From: a bacterium
Lineage (GTDB): Bacteria; Bdellovibrionota_B; Oligoflexia; Silvanigrellales; Silvanigrellaceae
Length of the DNA: 37,680 nucleotides
Assembly (NCBI GenBank): GCA_009918675.1
Contig: RGDM01000028.1
Span: forward strand, 1-37,680
Reading direction: 5' to 3'
Shown: one piece after another, positions 8,438 to 16,099 of the stretch
Numbering within the stretch: the stretch's first letter is position 1
How the letters are laid out: each line of letters starts with the position of its first letter
Notes under the pieces: model-generated
Database searches by the model: none
What the model was told of the DNA's origin: nothing
The model's input: only the letters and a program-made list of their open reading frames with translations
Translations under genes and position numbers: made by a program

Positions 8438-8454
8438 GCCCCGCAGGGCTTTAT
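8438..8454 (+). terminator. weak intrinsic terminator after clpA
   Basis: GCCC (8438-8441) and GGGC (8446-8449) form a short stem with loop CGCA, followed by TTTAT. It lies 40 bases after the clpA stop and reaches the stop codon of the convergent terC-like gene. The stem is short, so it may be inefficient. A second small inverted repeat, AAGTTTG/CAAACTT (8391-8397/8403-8409), overlaps the clpA stop. Confidence 0.4.
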
Positions 8455-9200
8455 CGCATTGGTGGTTGTTGACTACCACTCTCGGGATTGAGTTCACCGG
8501 CTTTTGATCGAGATCCCGTGCGCAAGTTCAGGATCTCGACGCCGACGCTAAATGCCATCGCAAAATACAGGTAGCCCTTTGGAATTTTGACTGAAAAACT
8601 TTCCGCAACCAGGAGTGCGCCAATCATCAACAAAAAGCTCAATGCGAGCATTTTGATGGATGGATGCTTTTCAACAAAATCTCCAATCCAACCGCCAAAA
8701 GCCATCATCATTGCGAGTGCAAGAAGATTGGCTACGATCATGACCCATGTGTTTTGCGTCATACCGATGGCTGTAATGATGGAATCAATCGAAAAAACCA
8801 GATCAATAAGCAATATTTGAACGATTGCTGCCACCATGGTCAGGTGAATTTTTGCACTTGGACCAACATCATTTGAGCTCTCAATCTTGTGGTGGATTTC
8901 TTTTGTCGATTTGTAGAGAAGAAACAATCCGCCCGCGAGGAGAATAAGGCTTTTGACAGAAAAGTCGTTTCCAAACGCTTGGAAAAGAGGTTCGGTGAGT
9001 GAGGCAAGCCACGAAACTCCAAAAAGCAACCCGACGCGCAATGCCGCGGCAAGTCCTATCCCTAGTTTTCGGGTGAATTCACGCGACTCTTTGGGCAGAC
9101 GTGCGGCAAGTAAACTAATGAAGATGACGTTGTCGATACCTAAGACAATTTCCATCACTGTCAGTGTCAGAAGACTGAGTAGAAGTTCGGTTGAAAGCAT
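8451..9200 (-). CDS. TerC-family integral membrane protein
   Basis: TerC-family proteins are inner-membrane proteins associated with tellurite resistance and, in studied cases, manganese export or metalation of exported proteins. The 249-residue protein shows the duplicated family signature. MEIVLGIDNVIF is in the first helix (Glu17, Asp23, Asn24), and the related LIDLVFSIDSIITAIG in the middle (Asp133, Asp139, Ser140) is probably the metal-binding acidic pair within the membrane. About seven hydrophobic helices can be seen. AGGATT lies eight bases before the ATG. It is the last gene of a probable minus-strand group with plsC and the aldo/keto reductase, 56 bases downstream of the latter. Metal specificity cannot be read from the sequence. 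Confidence 0.9.
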   Translation of the reverse strand: MLSTELLLSLLTLTVMEIVLGIDNVIFISLLAARLPKESREFTRKLGIGLAAALRVGLLFGVSWLASLTEPLFQAFGNDFSVKSLILLAGGLFLLYKSTKEIHHKIESSNDVGPSAKIHLTMVAAIVQILLIDLVFSIDSIITAIGMTQNTWVMIVANLLALAMMMAFGGWIGDFVEKHPSIKMLALSFLLMIGALLVAESFSVKIPKGYLYFAMAFSVGVEILNLRTGSRSKAGELNPESGSQQPPMR

Positions 9201-9256
9201 TTATGCAATCCTGAAAAAAAACCTTCTTTCGCGAATGAGCAGGGCGCGAGCCGTTC

Positions 9257-10243
9257 CTAAAAAAGGGATTCAGGAGTTGGGACGTTTTCAAGGATGCGGT
9301 CGATTGTGCCCATCACGTCTGCTGTCAGCCGTTTCTTGAGCTCATCTGCGGCCAGAGTTTCTTTAAGCTGATCAATTTTGCTTGCACCCAGTATCACAGT
9401 GCTGACATTTTGATTTTGTGCACACCAGCTGATGCCAAGTTGCGGGAGAGTCAGACCGAGTTCGGAACTCAGAGTTTGGAGTTTCTTGATTTTTCCGTTG
9501 AGGGAATCGACTTGATCGTTGATGTAGATATCTCGCAGCCACTCTAATCCGGGCTTTGACAGGCGACTGCCCACCGGAATGCCATTGATGTACTTTCCGG
9601 TGAGTATGCCCGAGGCGAGGGGCGACCAAATTGTGCTTCCCATGCCGTAGTTTTTAAACAGTCGAAGGTATTCCTTTTCCACCCGGTCACGCTTGAGCAT
9701 GTTGTACTGTGGCTGTTCCATAGTGGGCCCTACTAGGCCGTATTCACGCGCAACCGAATGTGCCTGGGTGACGAGGTCGGCAGGCCATTCACTCGTTCCC
9801 CAATAGAGAACTTTTCCTTGATGGATGAGATCATTCATCGCACGGACGGTTTCCTCAACCGGTGTGTTGGCATCTGGACGATGACAAAAATACAGGTCGA
9901 TATAATCAAGTTGAAGGCGTTTGAGAGCAGCATGGCAAGCATCAAAGACGTGCTTTCGAGATAAGCCTTTTTGGGTTGGTTTGTTGCCTCCCCAAAAGAC
10001 TTTACTGGAGACAATATAACTGTCCCTTGTCCATCCAGCACTCTTCAGAATATCGCCCATCACAGTTTCGGATTCACCTCCCGAGTATACCTCTGCGTTG
10101 TCGAAGAAATTCACCCCGGCATCATAGGCAGCAAACATGCATTGTTTCTGTGTTTCACTGGCCTGGTGATCGAATGTGATCCACGAGCCATATGAGAGTG
10201 AACTGACGAAAAGACCCGATTGGCCCAGTTTGCGATATTCCAT
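9257..10243 (-). CDS. aldo/keto reductase, Kv-beta-like (AKR6-type)
   Basis: The 328-residue protein is an NADPH-dependent oxidoreductase of the branch that includes potassium-channel beta subunits and E. coli YghZ. The N-terminus YRKLGQSGLFVS is typical. The catalytic tetrad is in place: Asp48 and Tyr53 in FFDNAEVYSGG, Lys81 in VSSKVFWGG, and His121 in DLYFCHRPD. The cofactor-binding loop near the C-terminus (STVILGASKIDQL) is also recognisable. It would reduce small aldehydes or ketones in the cytoplasm; the natural substrate is unknown. GGGAG lies before the ATG, and the gene follows plsC by 18 bases, so the two are probably co-transcribed. Confidence 0.92.
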   Translation of the reverse strand: MEYRKLGQSGLFVSSLSYGSWITFDHQASETQKQCMFAAYDAGVNFFDNAEVYSGGESETVMGDILKSAGWTRDSYIVSSKVFWGGNKPTQKGLSRKHVFDACHAALKRLQLDYIDLYFCHRPDANTPVEETVRAMNDLIHQGKVLYWGTSEWPADLVTQAHSVAREYGLVGPTMEQPQYNMLKRDRVEKEYLRLFKNYGMGSTIWSPLASGILTGKYINGIPVGSRLSKPGLEWLRDIYINDQVDSLNGKIKKLQTLSSELGLTLPQLGISWCAQNQNVSTVILGASKIDQLKETLAADELKKRLTADVMGTIDRILENVPTPESLF

Positions 10244-10261
10244 TGCGAAAGCTCCCTAAAA

Positions 10262-10996
10262 TTACGGATTCGAAAGAGATTGTACCATCTCGAGCATCTT
10301 CTCAATGGATTGTGCCTTGAGTTCATCTGCGGAGCGTCCTTGACTCGCGAGAGGTTGAGAAATGCGCCAACGCAAGGGTATCAAATTGAGCATGAGGCTG
10401 CCCTTCTCCCAGACCCGGTCGGTTCGGTTGAGCACTAAGAGAACAATCGGAACTCCACTTTGTGCCGCCAAATGAAAGGCGCCATCTTTAAAAGGACCGA
10501 GCGGCACATTGGGATCCGTTTGTCTTGTTCCCTCGGGGTATATGAGCAGTGAGTCTCCTGTTTGCAGGCGCTCTTTCATAAGTGCCAGGCTTTGTTCGCG
10601 GCTCGTTTTCTCTCCACGATCCACAGGAACATCTCCGCAGAGTTTCATCCACCAGCCAATCACAGGGGTTTTCAAAACAGATTTCTTGGCGAGAAAAACG
10701 AGAGGGCGTCCAACCACAAAGACAAGCAGCGGATCGAGGTTGCTGCGATGATTTGAGACGAGAATGAATTGCTCAGGAAGCTCTTTGCTGGCGCTACGCA
10801 GGGAGCTGAGCGATCCGGCGCCAAAAAATAGCCTGAGATTGGCCGCTGACCAGCGCAATCGGTACTGCTGAGCAAGGCGATGATGTTGTTGGGTTGTGCG
10901 CACAAAGAGGAGGTGAATCAGTAGGATGATCTGAAAGAGAATCCCTGAACCCATAAAAGTGAGCCAAAAGAAAAGTGTGGGTATGAGCCTCAGCAT
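10262..10996 (-). CDS. plsC: 1-acyl-sn-glycerol-3-phosphate acyltransferase (PlsC family)
   Basis: PlsC-family enzymes transfer an acyl chain to lysophosphatidic acid at the inner membrane, making phosphatidic acid. The 244-residue protein has one N-terminal membrane helix (about 6-31), the catalytic HX4D motif as NHRSNLD (82-88), and the glycerol-phosphate-binding PEGTR motif (154-158), both at normal spacing. GGGAG lies eleven bases before the ATG. It is the first gene of the probable minus-strand group plsC, aldo/keto reductase, TerC. A lyso-ornithine-lipid acyltransferase or another PlsC-like paralogue is possible, since a genome usually has several. Confidence 0.85.
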   Translation of the reverse strand: MLRLIPTLFFWLTFMGSGILFQIILLIHLLFVRTTQQHHRLAQQYRLRWSAANLRLFFGAGSLSSLRSASKELPEQFILVSNHRSNLDPLLVFVVGRPLVFLAKKSVLKTPVIGWWMKLCGDVPVDRGEKTSREQSLALMKERLQTGDSLLIYPEGTRQTDPNVPLGPFKDGAFHLAAQSGVPIVLLVLNRTDRVWEKGSLMLNLIPLRWRISQPLASQGRSADELKAQSIEKMLEMVQSLSNP

Positions 10997-11164
10997 GTTT
11001 GTCGCATCTCCCTGATCGCAATGTCAGATGCAAGGCAGTTTACTTGGAAGTGTGAAAACTGAAAGGGTGTGAGGATTGGATTGGGAATCTTCTGAGCAAA
11101 GTGTGTTCGAAAAGATTTCCCAAAATTCATGATCGAACTGTGATTGATTTGTAAAAATATCGGC

Positions 11165-11192
11165 TTGTTTTCAATTCGCCAAAAACTATTCT
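11165..11192 (+). promoter_or_regulatory. candidate promoter for the two secreted orphan genes
   Basis: TTGTTT (11165-11170) and TATTCT (11187-11192) are separated by 16 bases in the A/T-rich gap between divergent genes, about 40 bases before the first start codon. Support is by consensus matching only. The rest of the gap (10997-11164) shows no further recognisable site. Confidence 0.35.
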
Positions 11193-11233
11193 GGCCTCTG
11201 TTGTTTTGAAGACACAATCTGAGGAGGCCTGTG

Positions 11234-11749
11234 ATGAAGAGCCATTCGATTGTAGCTCCGCGCTGCAGATGGATTCTGCCTTTGTTCTTTATGCTTTATT
11301 CTCAGGTTTCGACGGCCGGTGCGTTCAACTGCGAACATCTTTCTGAAGGTCCTGAGCCTGCACTTGTTTGCAATGACGCAGCGACCGCAACGGGTGACTT
11401 TACGGCATGGGTCACCCTCAGAAAAATGCCCGCCTGGCGGACTCATGCAGGACTCACGATCATCGATCTTTGTTTGCGAAATTTGCAACAATATCCGCTT
11501 TCTTCGCAGCCAAAGTTGATTGTTGATCCGCCGCAAAAAAGCAAAGCGTCTGCTGGGCCCGGTGAAATTTGTGAACGACGCTACTGTACAGATAAAAAAC
11601 ATGCATTTTCATTTTTCATCAACAGCATTCCCTTTCCAATTGGGTGGACTGCTGTGAGCTTCAGACTTGGTTTCGATCAACAGTCTTTTTCAATTACGTG
11701 CGATGAACTCTCAAGCGAAGAGCTTGGCATTGCAGGAGAACAGTCATGA
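11234..11749 (+). CDS. secreted cysteine-rich protein of unknown function (first of a coupled pair)
   Basis: I do not recognise the family. The 171-residue protein has an N-terminal hydrophobic stretch (about 13-22) and a likely signal-peptide cleavage near STAGA. The mature part has six cysteines, in the contexts FNCEH, LVCND, DLCLR, EICER, RYCTD and ITCDE, so it probably forms disulfides in the periplasm or outside the cell. GAGGAGG at 11221-11227 is spaced better for ATG 11234 than for the preceding in-frame GTG 11231. The stop overlaps the start of the next gene (ATGA), which points to translational coupling and a shared role. Confidence 0.6.
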   Translation: MKSHSIVAPRCRWILPLFFMLYSQVSTAGAFNCEHLSEGPEPALVCNDAATATGDFTAWVTLRKMPAWRTHAGLTIIDLCLRNLQQYPLSSQPKLIVDPPQKSKASAGPGEICERRYCTDKKHAFSFFINSIPFPIGWTAVSFRLGFDQQSFSITCDELSSEELGIAGEQS

Positions 11750-12264
11750 AAATGAAAAGCTTAGCTTTGCTCGCAAGTATGCCTATATTCTTCCTTTCAC
11801 ATCAGGCACGTGGCGACGGTGAATGCGAAGATATTAAGCTGCAGTTTGTGGATGGTCTGAATCATAAAAACACGCCATCTGTTCAGCTTTCGCGGCGGCA
11901 GGTGACTGCTTTAATTCCCTGTAAGTCAAAGAATTTGAATTCATCGACTCCCGAAATCACCACGATTCACTTTCTAGAACATATTGGGAATGAGCTGTGT
12001 GTTGCCGAGAGAACCTGCGGAAATGTCAGGGCATGGCATGGTTATTTTGCAGTGCGAGCGGGATGGAGTGAATTGACAGTTTTGGGAGACTACCAATTGC
12101 TTTGGAACTCGTTGCGATTTAACCGCGACTGGCATGGATTTCGAGCACTTGCCACATTTGCTTTAAGTGGTGGTGAGGTAGAGAGAGATTGCAGTCCAAT
12201 GAGTGCTGCAAGTTGTATTGAACTCCCAGACAGCCTGCAAAAAGATGACTTGTCATGGAAATAA
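11746..12264 (+). CDS. secreted cysteine-rich protein of unknown function (second of a coupled pair)
   Basis: I do not recognise the family. The 172-residue protein has a signal peptide (hydrophobic residues about 5-17) with likely cleavage after the ARG or GDG region near residue 24. Like its upstream neighbour it has six cysteines in the mature part (GECED, IPCKS, ELCVA, RTCGN, RDCSP, ASCIE), is almost the same length, and ends with a Cys-flanked hydrophobic strand region. The two may be distant duplicates or partners, although sequence identity is too low for me to claim homology. The start overlaps the preceding stop by four bases. A plus-strand terminator lies about 175 bases downstream. 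Confidence 0.6.
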   Translation: MKMKSLALLASMPIFFLSHQARGDGECEDIKLQFVDGLNHKNTPSVQLSRRQVTALIPCKSKNLNSSTPEITTIHFLEHIGNELCVAERTCGNVRAWHGYFAVRAGWSELTVLGDYQLLWNSLRFNRDWHGFRALATFALSGGEVERDCSPMSAASCIELPDSLQKDDLSWK

Positions 12265-12270
12265 CACGTC

Positions 12271-12304
12271 AAAAAAACCCGCAGGTGTCGGAAAATCTGC
12301 GGGT
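12271..12304 (-). terminator. intrinsic terminator facing the minus strand, no gene in front of it
   Basis: ACCCGCAG (12277-12284) and CTGCGGGT (12297-12304) form a perfect 8-bp stem with a 12-base loop. The seven A's at 12271-12277 become a U-run only on a minus-strand transcript; on the plus strand the base after the stem is not T-rich. No credible minus-strand gene lies upstream of it (12305-12477), so it may end a small RNA or an antisense transcript. Confidence 0.5.
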
Positions 12305-12438
12305 GTCGAAAAATTGCCTGCGAGAATGATTGAAGAAAAAAAGGCGGCAGTTTTGTTTGTGTCAAAAGGCTTATCAGGTCAAAAACCAGACAGAACGTAA
12401 TTTTTTGGGCTGCGCTAATCTCGGAATTGTGAGGCTGT

Positions 12439-12463
12439 CGCTGCGTCTTGCAGCGTCTTTTTC
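12439..12463 (+). terminator. intrinsic terminator or attenuator just before the flagellar gene row
   Basis: CGCTGC (12439-12444) and GCAGCG (12450-12455) form a perfect stem with loop GTCTT, followed by TCTTTTTC. The ribosome binding site of the next gene begins only five bases later (GGAGG, 12468-12472). A second GCTGC copy at 12409-12413 could pair with the same GCAGC and so act as an antiterminator. Confidence 0.6.
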
Positions 12464-12477
12464 ACTCGGAGGTTAGC

Positions 12478-14562
12478 GTGTTCCATTGCGCCAAAAAGTA
12501 CAGCCAAATTTTGCTGCTCGGCGTGCTTGTGCCAGCGGCAACGGCTTTTGGCGGCGGAAAGTCAGACGGAAAAAACCGTCTCTCTGAGCATTTTGTTCCT
12601 GGAAAAGACAGTTACCGTGCATCCTTTGACCTGCAGGTGGCCCGCCGATTTGCGACTCGCTACTTGAGAGATTCGCGAGCCCTTGAAGTGAGGGTGAGCC
12701 CGGCACGCGCCTCCGAATTCGATGTCAGCCGTTTCTACGACACTCGCTATATCCATCGCGTTGTTGTTGAAGAGAAGAACAATGAGGTTGTTCTTTCGTT
12801 TCAATTGAAGAACGCGCCTGTCTCGTGGCTTGTTACCCATCAAGAAAACCCTTGGCGCTTGATGGTGGATATCTGGAGAACCGAACCTGTCGAACCACGC
12901 AATTTTGAACAAGAGTGGGAATGGCAAGACGACGCCAATGGCAAGGTTCAGGATACGGCGGCGCTTAATTCAAACGTTCCTGCGCCGAACCTTGGCTTTG
13001 AAGGCAGTGCGACACAAGCGATTCAGCCGCTCATGGGTGATGGCGGGCAAATAAGACTTGAAAGTGTTGCTACAACGCCAGCTGAAACTATGGCGACCTT
13101 GGAGCGCCGCGCCGGTTCTGATGTTGGAACTGTCAATGAGTTCGACTCAATTGAGAAGTTGGCAATAGCTCTCTATCGCGCTGGGTCGACTCAACAGGCG
13201 TTGTCTCTGCTTCGCCGTCTTGCAAGTCTCAACAGCCGCCGCTTCCTAGACAGCCCACGGTTGCTTTGGATGGCAGGTGAGTCGGCTTATTTGACTGGCA
13301 AGGCAGACCTTTCAAACGACTATTTACAATCGCTGACGGGTCGCTTTGCAGGACAAGAAACCGCTGCTCTGGGGCAATTGCGCCTGGCTGATCTGCGGGC
13401 GGCTCGACTCGGGCCACAAGGTGTTGGTGAGTTAAAAGCGCAATACACCGACATTGCGCTCAACGATCGTGCTCCTTGGGCAGCACGGATTGGCGCTGCA
13501 CTGCGCTTGCTTGAGCCTGTGATCAACACGCGTCCTGAAGCCGCGCGCGCTCATCAGCCCGCCTTGCAAAGCTGTCTCAATGGAAATTTTGTTTCTGAAC
13601 AGGTGCGTCAGTCGTGCGCATTTGTGCAAACCAAATTTGCTATTAATCAACTTGATGTGGTGAGTGCGGACGCATCTTTGCAACGTTACCGCACCCGCTT
13701 TCCGAAAGATCCGCGCACAGCAGTGCTTGATGCCGAGCTGTCTCAACGGGTGCGATTTGTTGTTGATGAATATGCACGCAAGAAAGACTTTCCAGCACTC
13801 GCTGAATTCGAGCGCAGCGCTCGGCCTGGCTTGATGGATTTTACTCTCCGCGATCCTGCGCTGCTTATGGCGAGAGTCGATGGATGGTTGTCTGTTGGTG
13901 ACAACAAACGTGCGCTCGGGCTTTTGCAACTCTTCACATCTGCAACCTCTGACGAGAGCAAACGTAACGAAGGCATTGCCTTGATGGCGCAGTTGCAGAT
14001 CAAAGGCCAACAAACTGAAAAGGCAGAGGCGAATCTCAAGAAGGTCTTTGCCAGCGACGTGAGACGCAATAGTGGCCTTTCCGACCGCGCGACTGCCTCC
14101 GTGCGTGAAGCAGCTCGTTCACCTTATCTCTCTAAGACCGCACAAATCATTCTCCTTGAAGAGCTCAAATTCGGCCGTTACGTAGAGCGAGATGTGGGCG
14201 TGCTTGTTCAACTAGCCGCAGCTGCACGTGGCCGCGATGATGCCGATAAAGTCTTTGATACGCTCATGACAACCGCGCCTCGCAATGATTCTGAGGCGCG
14301 CGGTATTGAGTCGGCCCTTATTCAATACGCAGACGATCTGCGCGGAGCGGGCCGCTTGGCAAAGTCGGGCGATGTCTTCATGGCAGTCGCAAACCTCGGA
14401 CAATCAACAAGAAAAGCAGAGTCCGCTTACAAGGCTGGAATCGCGTACGCGCGCGCAGGAATGGTCGAGAAGGCCAAGACAGCGTGGCAACTCTCTGCGG
14501 CTGACATCACCGACAAAAAATTCTCGTCTCTCGCAAGCGAGAGATTGGAACGGATTCGCTAA
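12478..14562 (+). CDS. secreted AMIN-like/TPR-repeat protein heading the flagellar row
   Basis: The 694-residue protein begins with a signal peptide (hydrophobic residues about 9-21, cleavage near ATAFG). Residues about 30-135 resemble an AMIN-like beta-domain, with a run of strands that includes the segment FQLKNAPVSWLV and ends PWRLMVDIW; such domains bind cell-wall components in PilQ and amidases. A linker of low complexity (about 140-200) leads to about 480 residues of helical TPR-like repeats rich in Ala, Leu and Arg. It is therefore a periplasmic scaffold candidate. GTG 12478 is chosen because GGAGG lies five bases upstream and no other start fits. The sigma-54-type regulator follows after 27 bases, then flgB, so a role in flagellar assembly or its wall passage is a reasonable inference. 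Confidence 0.7.
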   Translation: MFHCAKKYSQILLLGVLVPAATAFGGGKSDGKNRLSEHFVPGKDSYRASFDLQVARRFATRYLRDSRALEVRVSPARASEFDVSRFYDTRYIHRVVVEEKNNEVVLSFQLKNAPVSWLVTHQENPWRLMVDIWRTEPVEPRNFEQEWEWQDDANGKVQDTAALNSNVPAPNLGFEGSATQAIQPLMGDGGQIRLESVATTPAETMATLERRAGSDVGTVNEFDSIEKLAIALYRAGSTQQALSLLRRLASLNSRRFLDSPRLLWMAGESAYLTGKADLSNDYLQSLTGRFAGQETAALGQLRLADLRAARLGPQGVGELKAQYTDIALNDRAPWAARIGAALRLLEPVINTRPEAARAHQPALQSCLNGNFVSEQVRQSCAFVQTKFAINQLDVVSADASLQRYRTRFPKDPRTAVLDAELSQRVRFVVDEYARKKDFPALAEFERSARPGLMDFTLRDPALLMARVDGWLSVGDNKRALGLLQLFTSATSDESKRNEGIALMAQLQIKGQQTEKAEANLKKVFASDVRRNSGLSDRATASVREAARSPYLSKTAQIILLEELKFGRYVERDVGVLVQLAAAARGRDDADKVFDTLMTTAPRNDSEARGIESALIQYADDLRGAGRLAKSGDVFMAVANLGQSTRKAESAYKAGIAYARAGMVEKAKTAWQLSAADITDKKFSSLASERLERIR

Positions 14563-14589
14563 CGCCAACAAAATTGGGAGGGAGATCAC

Positions 14590-15672
14590 ATGAGCGAAGC
14601 CAGGCCACTGGGGTTATTTGACCTAGAGAATCAGAACTTCAATGCGCCGAGCGTTATTGATAACGGTCGGAACATTGGCAACATCAATCAGGCTTTTGCC
14701 AACGTCGAAGGACGTATCACTGAAGAGGAAATGCTTCGTCATTTTCCAACTCGTGATGAGAAGATGTACAAGGTTCTTGAAGTTGCACGTACTGTTGCGC
14801 CTACCAAGGTGCCCGTTCTGATTACCGGTGAAAGCGGCACGGGCAAGGAAACTCTTGCTAAGGCCATTCATATCGCTGGTGGTCGAGACAGAGGCCGCTT
14901 TGTTGTGGCGAGCTGCTCTAACATCCCTCAAAATTTCTTTGAAATGGAAATTTTTAACGGCAACCGGAGTGCCAATGAATACGGCATGCCACGCGCTCCT
15001 GAGAGCGGAACGTTGATGCTTGACGAGATCACCGAACTCGACCCACAGTTGCAGCTCAAGCTCCTGCGCATCCTTAAAGAACAGGATGTTAATAAGGGCG
15101 CGATTCGTCGCAGCACTGCAGCGGATGCTCGGGTGATTGCTTGTACTCACAAGAACATTAACGATGAAGTCAACGCACAACGCTTTCGCAATGACCTTTA
15201 TTTCAAGTTGCACGTGATTCAGCTGGATATCGAGCCTCTGCGCACACGCACTGTTGACGTTGATTTCTACTCTGAAATCTTCCTGCGCGAATACAATATG
15301 CAGTTCTCAAAGAACGTGCAGCTTTCGCCAACAGCGAAGCAAGCCTTGAGAACCTATACATGGCCAGGCAACGTTCGCGAGTTGCGTAACGTCATTCAGC
15401 GCTCTGTTCTGCTTGCGAGCCGCGACTATATCAGCGTTGAAGAATTGCATTTGATGAAAGCAAATAGCCGAACAGAAGTGGCTATGAGTGATGCGCTTCC
15501 CCAAATCACTCTTCGCGAACTTGAGCAACGCCTCATACTGCAAACTTTGCGCCGTATGAACGGAAACCGGACACACACGGCAAAAGCGTTGGGTATCTCG
15601 TTGCGCGCGTTGCGCTATAAGCTCAACGAACTCGTTGAGTGCGGATACGAGGTTGAAGGTAAGAACGTATGA
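14590..15672 (+). CDS. sigma-54-activator-like AAA+ regulator lacking the GAFTGA loop
   Basis: The 360-residue protein has a short N-terminus (about 50 residues, no receiver or PAS domain) and then an AAA+ domain of the NtrC type. It has Walker A GESGTGKE (80-87), Walker B GTLMLDEI (140-147), the arginine-finger region FRNDLYFKL (199-207), WPGNVRELRN (258-267), and a Fis-type helix-turn-helix (about 323-348, with AKALGISLRALRYKL). Between EIFN (120-123) and ESGTL (138-142) there are only about 14 residues, and the GAFTGA loop that contacts sigma-54 is missing. It may thus act without sigma-54, as TyrR does, or modulate another activator. GGGAGGGAG precedes ATG 14590. Its stop overlaps flgB (ATGA), so control of the flagellar row is likely. 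Confidence 0.85.
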   Translation: MSEARPLGLFDLENQNFNAPSVIDNGRNIGNINQAFANVEGRITEEEMLRHFPTRDEKMYKVLEVARTVAPTKVPVLITGESGTGKETLAKAIHIAGGRDRGRFVVASCSNIPQNFFEMEIFNGNRSANEYGMPRAPESGTLMLDEITELDPQLQLKLLRILKEQDVNKGAIRRSTAADARVIACTHKNINDEVNAQRFRNDLYFKLHVIQLDIEPLRTRTVDVDFYSEIFLREYNMQFSKNVQLSPTAKQALRTYTWPGNVRELRNVIQRSVLLASRDYISVEELHLMKANSRTEVAMSDALPQITLRELEQRLILQTLRRMNGNRTHTAKALGISLRALRYKLNELVECGYEVEGKNV

Positions 15673-16097
15673 AAATTACCAGTAACCAGGTTTTCGCAAA
15701 AGCTGACAGTGTGCTTGAAGAGAGCTTGAACCAGCGGCTCATCAAGCAAAATGTCATCACGAGTAATATCTCGAATGCGGAAACTCCTGGCTACCGGGCA
15801 CTAGGATATGAGTTCGAAGAACAGCTTCGGGCGGCGGTAGGAAATGACGGGCAAATGGCAATCCAGGCCACAGATGCGCGGCATTTCAAACATCAGGGTC
15901 TCACTGTGAACGGTGATCTCCGCGGTGACCTGCATGTGAAGCCAACCGAAAGCATCGGCAATGACGGCAACACCGTTGATATGGATGCTGAAATGGCCGA
16001 GTTGGCCTGGAACCAAACACTCTACAGGGCGACGGTTGAACTTCTCAACCGTCGCCTTGGCATGTTGCGCTACGGAATCAATGGCGGGAGGTCTTAA
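15669..16097 (+). CDS. flgB: flagellar proximal rod protein FlgB
   Basis: FlgB is a subunit of the proximal rod that links the MS ring to the distal rod in the periplasm, exported by the flagellar type III system. The 142-residue protein has the typical N-terminal segment with NVITSNISNAETPGY, a rod/hook-family motif, and the C-terminal helix VDMDAEMAELAWNQTLYR followed by a second conserved helix. There is no signal peptide, as expected. Its start overlaps the stop of the regulator gene by four bases and flgC follows after two bases, so it is translated as part of the row. Confidence 0.96.
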   Translation: MKITSNQVFAKADSVLEESLNQRLIKQNVITSNISNAETPGYRALGYEFEEQLRAAVGNDGQMAIQATDARHFKHQGLTVNGDLRGDLHVKPTESIGNDGNTVDMDAEMAELAWNQTLYRATVELLNRRLGMLRYGINGGRS

Positions 16098-16099
16098 TT

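Noticed and set aside
12281..12314. Near-repeat that could suggest a CRISPR or repeat array
   Set aside because: Only two imperfect 16-base copies with a two-base spacer; no array structure.
12265..12477. Sigma-54 (-24/-12) or sigma-28 promoter before the flagellar row
   Set aside because: I looked for GG-N10-GC and for TAAA/GCCGATAA patterns; none fits well enough to claim.
13432..14013. 193-residue minus-strand open frame within the TPR gene
   Set aside because: Antisense shadow without a ribosome binding site or recognisable motif.
14623..15213. 196-residue minus-strand open frame opposite the regulator gene
   Set aside because: The opposing frame has clear AAA+ motifs; this one has none.
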